Notes under the pieces: generated by a model
What the model was told of the DNA's origin: nothing
The model's input: the letters and a program-made list of their open reading frames with translations, nothing else
Database searches by the model: none
In this document: positions 61,287 through 64,000 of the stretch, one piece after another
Layout: each line of letters opens with the position of its first letter
How positions within the stretch are numbered: position 1 is the first letter of the stretch
Made by a program: the position numbers and the translations under genes
Source of the DNA: an uncultured Lachnospiraceae bacterium
Lineage (GTDB): Bacteria > Bacillota > Clostridia > Lachnospirales > Lachnospiraceae
Reading direction: 5' to 3'
NCBI GenBank assembly: GCA_910587155.1
Contig: CAJULA010000004.1
Location: forward strand, 1-64,000
DNA: 64,000 bases

Positions 61287-62651
61287 TCATAAAACCGCGA
61301 TCCTCTGCCCCGGATAAATCCTGTCCGGATCGGCAAGCGAGAGGGATTTTACAAAAGCCCCGAAATCCCGGTAAGGCGGATATCCGTTCCCGTATTCCAG
61401 ATAAATACTCCACAGGCTCTCCCCCTGTTTCACAATATGGACATAGGGAATCTCATGAAACGTTTTCCGCATGACATCCAGTGTATGTCGGCAGAGTTCT
61501 TTGTCCGCGGCTTCCTTCCGGATACGGGATGCCATGTACCAGCCGCCTGCCCCTTCCTCCATCAGAGGGATTGCCAGCGTCAGCTCATAGGTATCCGTTG
61601 TTCCTGACCAGATCAGATAATCATACCAGAATCCCTCTTCCTTCCGGCAGGACCAGTCCATCTCCCGCTCCGCCCCTCCTGGCAGCAAAAGGTCAAAATC
61701 CGCGCCCTGCTCCTCCACAAAAGCCCGTACCGCGTCCTCTCTTGAAAAATCCATATCCGGCACCTGACTGATCCAGGCTTTTCCCCGATCCGAGAGTGGG
61801 TCCTCCAGCAGCCGCCAGTACCCGCTCTCTGCCGACCAGATCCGATAGGCGGCAGGACGCCATTCCGGATAGCCCTGTGCCTGTATCACCCTGGTGATAT
61901 CAATATGGGCTACCGCCACAGTTTCCCCGTTCTCCGCCGTTGTCACCAGCACATAGTCCAATTCCCACCAGCTCGTGTCATCTTCTTCTCTGTCTGTCCT
62001 GCCGCCGCCGGTCAATATCAGCCGATACGCCCGGCTCTCCGGCTCCAGCTCCGGATACCTCAGCAGAAAATCTTCCAGCGGTTTCTGAAAATATCCTTCC
62101 CGGATAAGCCGGCGCGCCGTATCCATCCCTTCGTCAAATTCCGGACATTCCGCTCCTTCCACATCGTGCCACTCATCTTTTGCCTCCTGCTCACCATCCG
62201 CATAATATTCCGTCGAAAAAACAGGCACGCCAAAAGCTCTCGTCCCGCCCTTCGGTACGGAAACCACAATGTTATTCAGTTCCATGGTAGACACTTCTTC
62301 CATGGTCCCACTGCCGTCCGACTGCCCGGGTGATATCATATCCGTACGGGTATCCTTGATATTGCACTGCACCCCGCTGTATTCCTGATTGGCAGGAAAC
62401 GGCGTCCCGTCATCCACAACCTCAAACGGCGCAAACTCCACCCCTTCTCTGCGAACCGGCGGTTTTGCCTCCACCAGAATATCCATAAACACGCTGCGGC
62501 TCTGACTGTGCCATTTCACCACAATGCCGGAATCCTCTCTCAAAATACCGCTGTTTCTCCCCGAAAATGCATGTCCTGCTGCCCCTGTCACGGCCAGCAG
62601 CAAAACAATCACCGCCGCCCCTGCCAGCTTTTTCCTTCTTCCCTCAGACAT
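61287..62651 (-). CDS. Membrane-anchored protein with C-terminal LysM domain
   Basis: 454 residues. An N-terminal signal-anchor (LAGAAVIVLLLAVTGAAGHAF) places the rest outside the cell. The middle 350 residues are acidic with many Trp and Tyr and no family I recognise. The C-terminal 50 residues are a LysM-like module (VKQGESLWSIYLEYGNGY...DPDRIYPGQRIAVL) that would bind peptidoglycan. It lies between the tetR operon and the carboxyltransferase gene. Confidence 0.75.
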   Translation of the reverse strand: MSEGRRKKLAGAAVIVLLLAVTGAAGHAFSGRNSGILREDSGIVVKWHSQSRSVFMDILVEAKPPVRREGVEFAPFEVVDDGTPFPANQEYSGVQCNIKDTRTDMISPGQSDGSGTMEEVSTMELNNIVVSVPKGGTRAFGVPVFSTEYYADGEQEAKDEWHDVEGAECPEFDEGMDTARRLIREGYFQKPLEDFLLRYPELEPESRAYRLILTGGGRTDREEDDTSWWELDYVLVTTAENGETVAVAHIDITRVIQAQGYPEWRPAAYRIWSAESGYWRLLEDPLSDRGKAWISQVPDMDFSREDAVRAFVEEQGADFDLLLPGGAEREMDWSCRKEEGFWYDYLIWSGTTDTYELTLAIPLMEEGAGGWYMASRIRKEAADKELCRHTLDVMRKTFHEIPYVHIVKQGESLWSIYLEYGNGYPPYRDFGAFVKSLSLADPDRIYPGQRIAVL

Positions 62652-62679
62652 CTTCTGTAACTCCCCCTCAGTATGAGAT

Positions 62680-62707
62680 AAAAAGAGCCCGCAAGCGGAC
62701 TCTTTTT
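62680..62707 (-). terminator. Intrinsic terminator of the carboxyltransferase gene
   Basis: AAAAAGAG-C-CCGC (62680-62692), loop AA, GCGG-A-CTCTTTTT (62695-62707). The minus-strand T-run follows the pycB/oadA-type gene directly. Confidence 0.85.
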
Positions 62708-62727
62708 ATCTATATCACTCTCTGTTG

Positions 62728-64000
62728 TTAAACCGGATACGCTCCGTTCTTACTGTCCGCCTGGGCAGGATCAACTTTTTCCTGCTGTGCCTGACGATAT
62801 TTGAAGAAATCGGTGGCAACCTGCGGGAAGAGTGCATAAGACAATACATCCTCATCCTGCTGTTTCCATTCCTTCATCTCAGATTCCAGCTTATCCATCT
62901 CGTTTTCGATCAGGTCAGCCGGACGGCAGGTAATTCTCTTCTCACCCGGAATTACCTTATCAATGACTTCCTGATTCATCGGTTTTACGGTCTGACCATA
63001 CTCACCCCGGAGCACTGCCTTTGTCTCCTTGGTGGCCATTTTGTATCTCTCACCCATCAGTACGTTAAATACGGCCTGCGTACCAACGATCTGAGAAGAC
63101 GGTGTAACAAGCGGCGGCTCGCCCAGATCCTTACGCACTTCCGGAATCTCACGCAGCACATCGTAATACTTGTCTTCCGCATTCTGTTCTTTCAGCTGGC
63201 TTACCATGTTGGACAGCATACCACCCGGCACCTGATACAGCAGCGTCTTGATATCCACGCCCATAACCTTGGGATTGAGAAGACCGCTTGCCAGACATTC
63301 ATCCCTGTAAGGACGGAAGTAGTCGGCGATCTCTGCCAGTGTGTTCTGGTCATAACCGGTGTCATAAGGGGTTCCCTTGAAGGTCTCCACCATAACTTCC
63401 GTCGCAGGCTGTGAGGTTCCCAGTGCAAAAGGTGAAATCGCACAGTCGATCACATCCACCCCTGCCTCTACCGCTTTCAGATAAGTCATGGATGCCACAC
63501 CGGATGTATAGTGTGTATGGAGCTGAATCGGCAGCTTGGTTGCACTCTTCATGGCTGCGATCATCTCGGAAGCCTTGTAAGGAACGAGAAGGCCGGCCAT
63601 ATCTTTGATACAGATGGAATCCGCACCCATCTCTTCGATCTTCTTTGCCATGTCGATCCAGTATTCCATCGTATAGGCATCACCCAGCGTATAGGAAAGA
63701 GCGATCTGCGCATGGCCTCTGCCCTCTCTTGCCTTGATCTTGTTTGTGGCATTGACCGCCTCCTGCAGATTGCGCAGATCGTTCAGGCAGTCAAAGATAC
63801 GGATGATATCAATTCCGTTGGCAATGGACTTTTCCACGAAGCTGTCCACCACGTCATCCGCATAAGGTCTGTATCCCAGAATATTCTGTCCGCGGAACAG
63901 CATCTGCAGTTTCGTATTCTTGAAGCCGTCCCTGATCTTTCTCAGACGTTCCCAGGGATCTTCCTTCAGGAAACGCAGAGAAGCGTCAAACGTAGCGCCG
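62728..64000 (-). CDS. Carboxyltransferase subunit, pyruvate carboxylase B / oxaloacetate decarboxylase alpha type (5' end outside window)
   Basis: The frame is open to the window edge; the first internal Met is at 63903, but upstream residues (GATFDASLRFLKEDPWERLRK-type, read from 64000) clearly belong to the protein, so the start lies beyond. Core motifs are QMLFRGQNILGYRPYADDV, IFDCLNDLRN, the metal site QLHTHYTSGVAS and DCAISPFALGTSQPATE. It moves carboxyl groups between biotin and pyruvate or oxaloacetate. The C-terminus stops after the PycB tail without a biotinyl Lys domain, so biotin is on a separate subunit. Confidence 0.9.
   Translation of the reverse strand, partial: GATFDASLRFLKEDPWERLRKIRDGFKNTKLQMLFRGQNILGYRPYADDVVDSFVEKSIANGIDIIRIFDCLNDLRNLQEAVNATNKIKAREGRGHAQIALSYTLGDAYTMEYWIDMAKKIEEMGADSICIKDMAGLLVPYKASEMIAAMKSATKLPIQLHTHYTSGVASMTYLKAVEAGVDVIDCAISPFALGTSQPATEVMVETFKGTPYDTGYDQNTLAEIADYFRPYRDECLASGLLNPKVMGVDIKTLLYQVPGGMLSNMVSQLKEQNAEDKYYDVLREIPEVRKDLGEPPLVTPSSQIVGTQAVFNVLMGERYKMATKETKAVLRGEYGQTVKPMNQEVIDKVIPGEKRITCRPADLIENEMDKLESEMKEWKQQDEDVLSYALFPQVATDFFKYRQAQQEKVDPAQADSKNGAYPV

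Overview
The window comes from the chromosome of an anaerobic, spore-forming Firmicute of class Clostridia, most likely family Lachnospiraceae. This rests on gene content and order. There is a complete Rnf complex (rnfCDGEAB), an electron-bifurcating NfnAB, a group-B-like [FeFe] hydrogenase, an anaerobic ribonucleotide reductase (nrdDG), feoAB and a GerA/SpoVAF-type germination protein. The gene order YhiN-like flavoprotein - cmk - ispH - rpsA is also typical. Most genes lie on the minus strand and read right to left. I see no rRNA, tRNA, CRISPR array, prophage or complete insertion sequence.

Layout, left to right. Positions 1-1.1 kb look like the edge of an acquired patch: an Rpn-type nuclease fragment, an AT-richer methyltransferase and a perfect inverted repeat. 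1.1-11.4 kb reads leftwards as ftsK, fhs, folD, a zinc-ribbon/TPR protein, nfnA, nfnB, a zinc-ribbon membrane protein and rlmH. leuCD (11.6-13.4 kb) is divergent from a LysR regulator and a TetR regulator. A beta-propeller lactonase-like gene is divergent from a cupin-XRE regulator and potABCD (15.3-21 kb). At 21-25.7 kb are trpS, a Cys/Asn/Gly-rich protein, a DUF5662-like gene, a catalytically degenerate GH13 protein and a DUF1292 protein. At 25.7-34.4 kb are a UvrD-like helicase, gltX, the hydrogenase, feoBA and the spoVAF-like gene. 34.5-43.1 kb holds dut, nrdG, nrdD, a 56-residue membrane protein too short for routine ORF calling, rnhA, a membrane-anchored MutS-like ATPase, an MBL-fold hydrolase, a YgjP-like peptidase, a cysteine hydrolase and a VanZ-like protein. 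43.1-47.2 kb has a possible structured RNA, a lipoprotein and gap-pgk-tpiA. 47.5-53.6 kb has a permease and the Rnf operon. 53.8-62.7 kb holds a YprB-like nuclease, cheR, rpsA, ispH, cmk, the YhiN-like gene, RpiR and TetR regulators and a LysM protein. A carboxyltransferase gene (pycB/oadA type) runs off the right edge.

Together fhs, folD, NfnAB, Rnf and the hydrogenase form a one-carbon and ferredoxin/NAD(P)H redox core, alongside lower glycolysis, iron uptake and anaerobic dNTP synthesis.

The most unusual signals are: (1) a palindromic operator, ATAACA-WW-TGTTAT, at three unlinked promoters (potD, trpS, a tetR gene); (2) a Cys-rich low-complexity protein behind a sigma-K-like promoter; (3) a GH13 protein that has lost most catalytic residues and is coupled to a DUF5662-like gene; (4) an overlapping operon of MBL-fold hydrolase, membrane MutS-like ATPase and RNase HI; (5) a possible structured RNA with a C-rich loop at 43.14-43.29 kb; (6) a hairpin that could both terminate transcription and hide the ribosome-binding site of the spoVAF-like gene. 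All functions are read from sequence and family knowledge; no database search was run.
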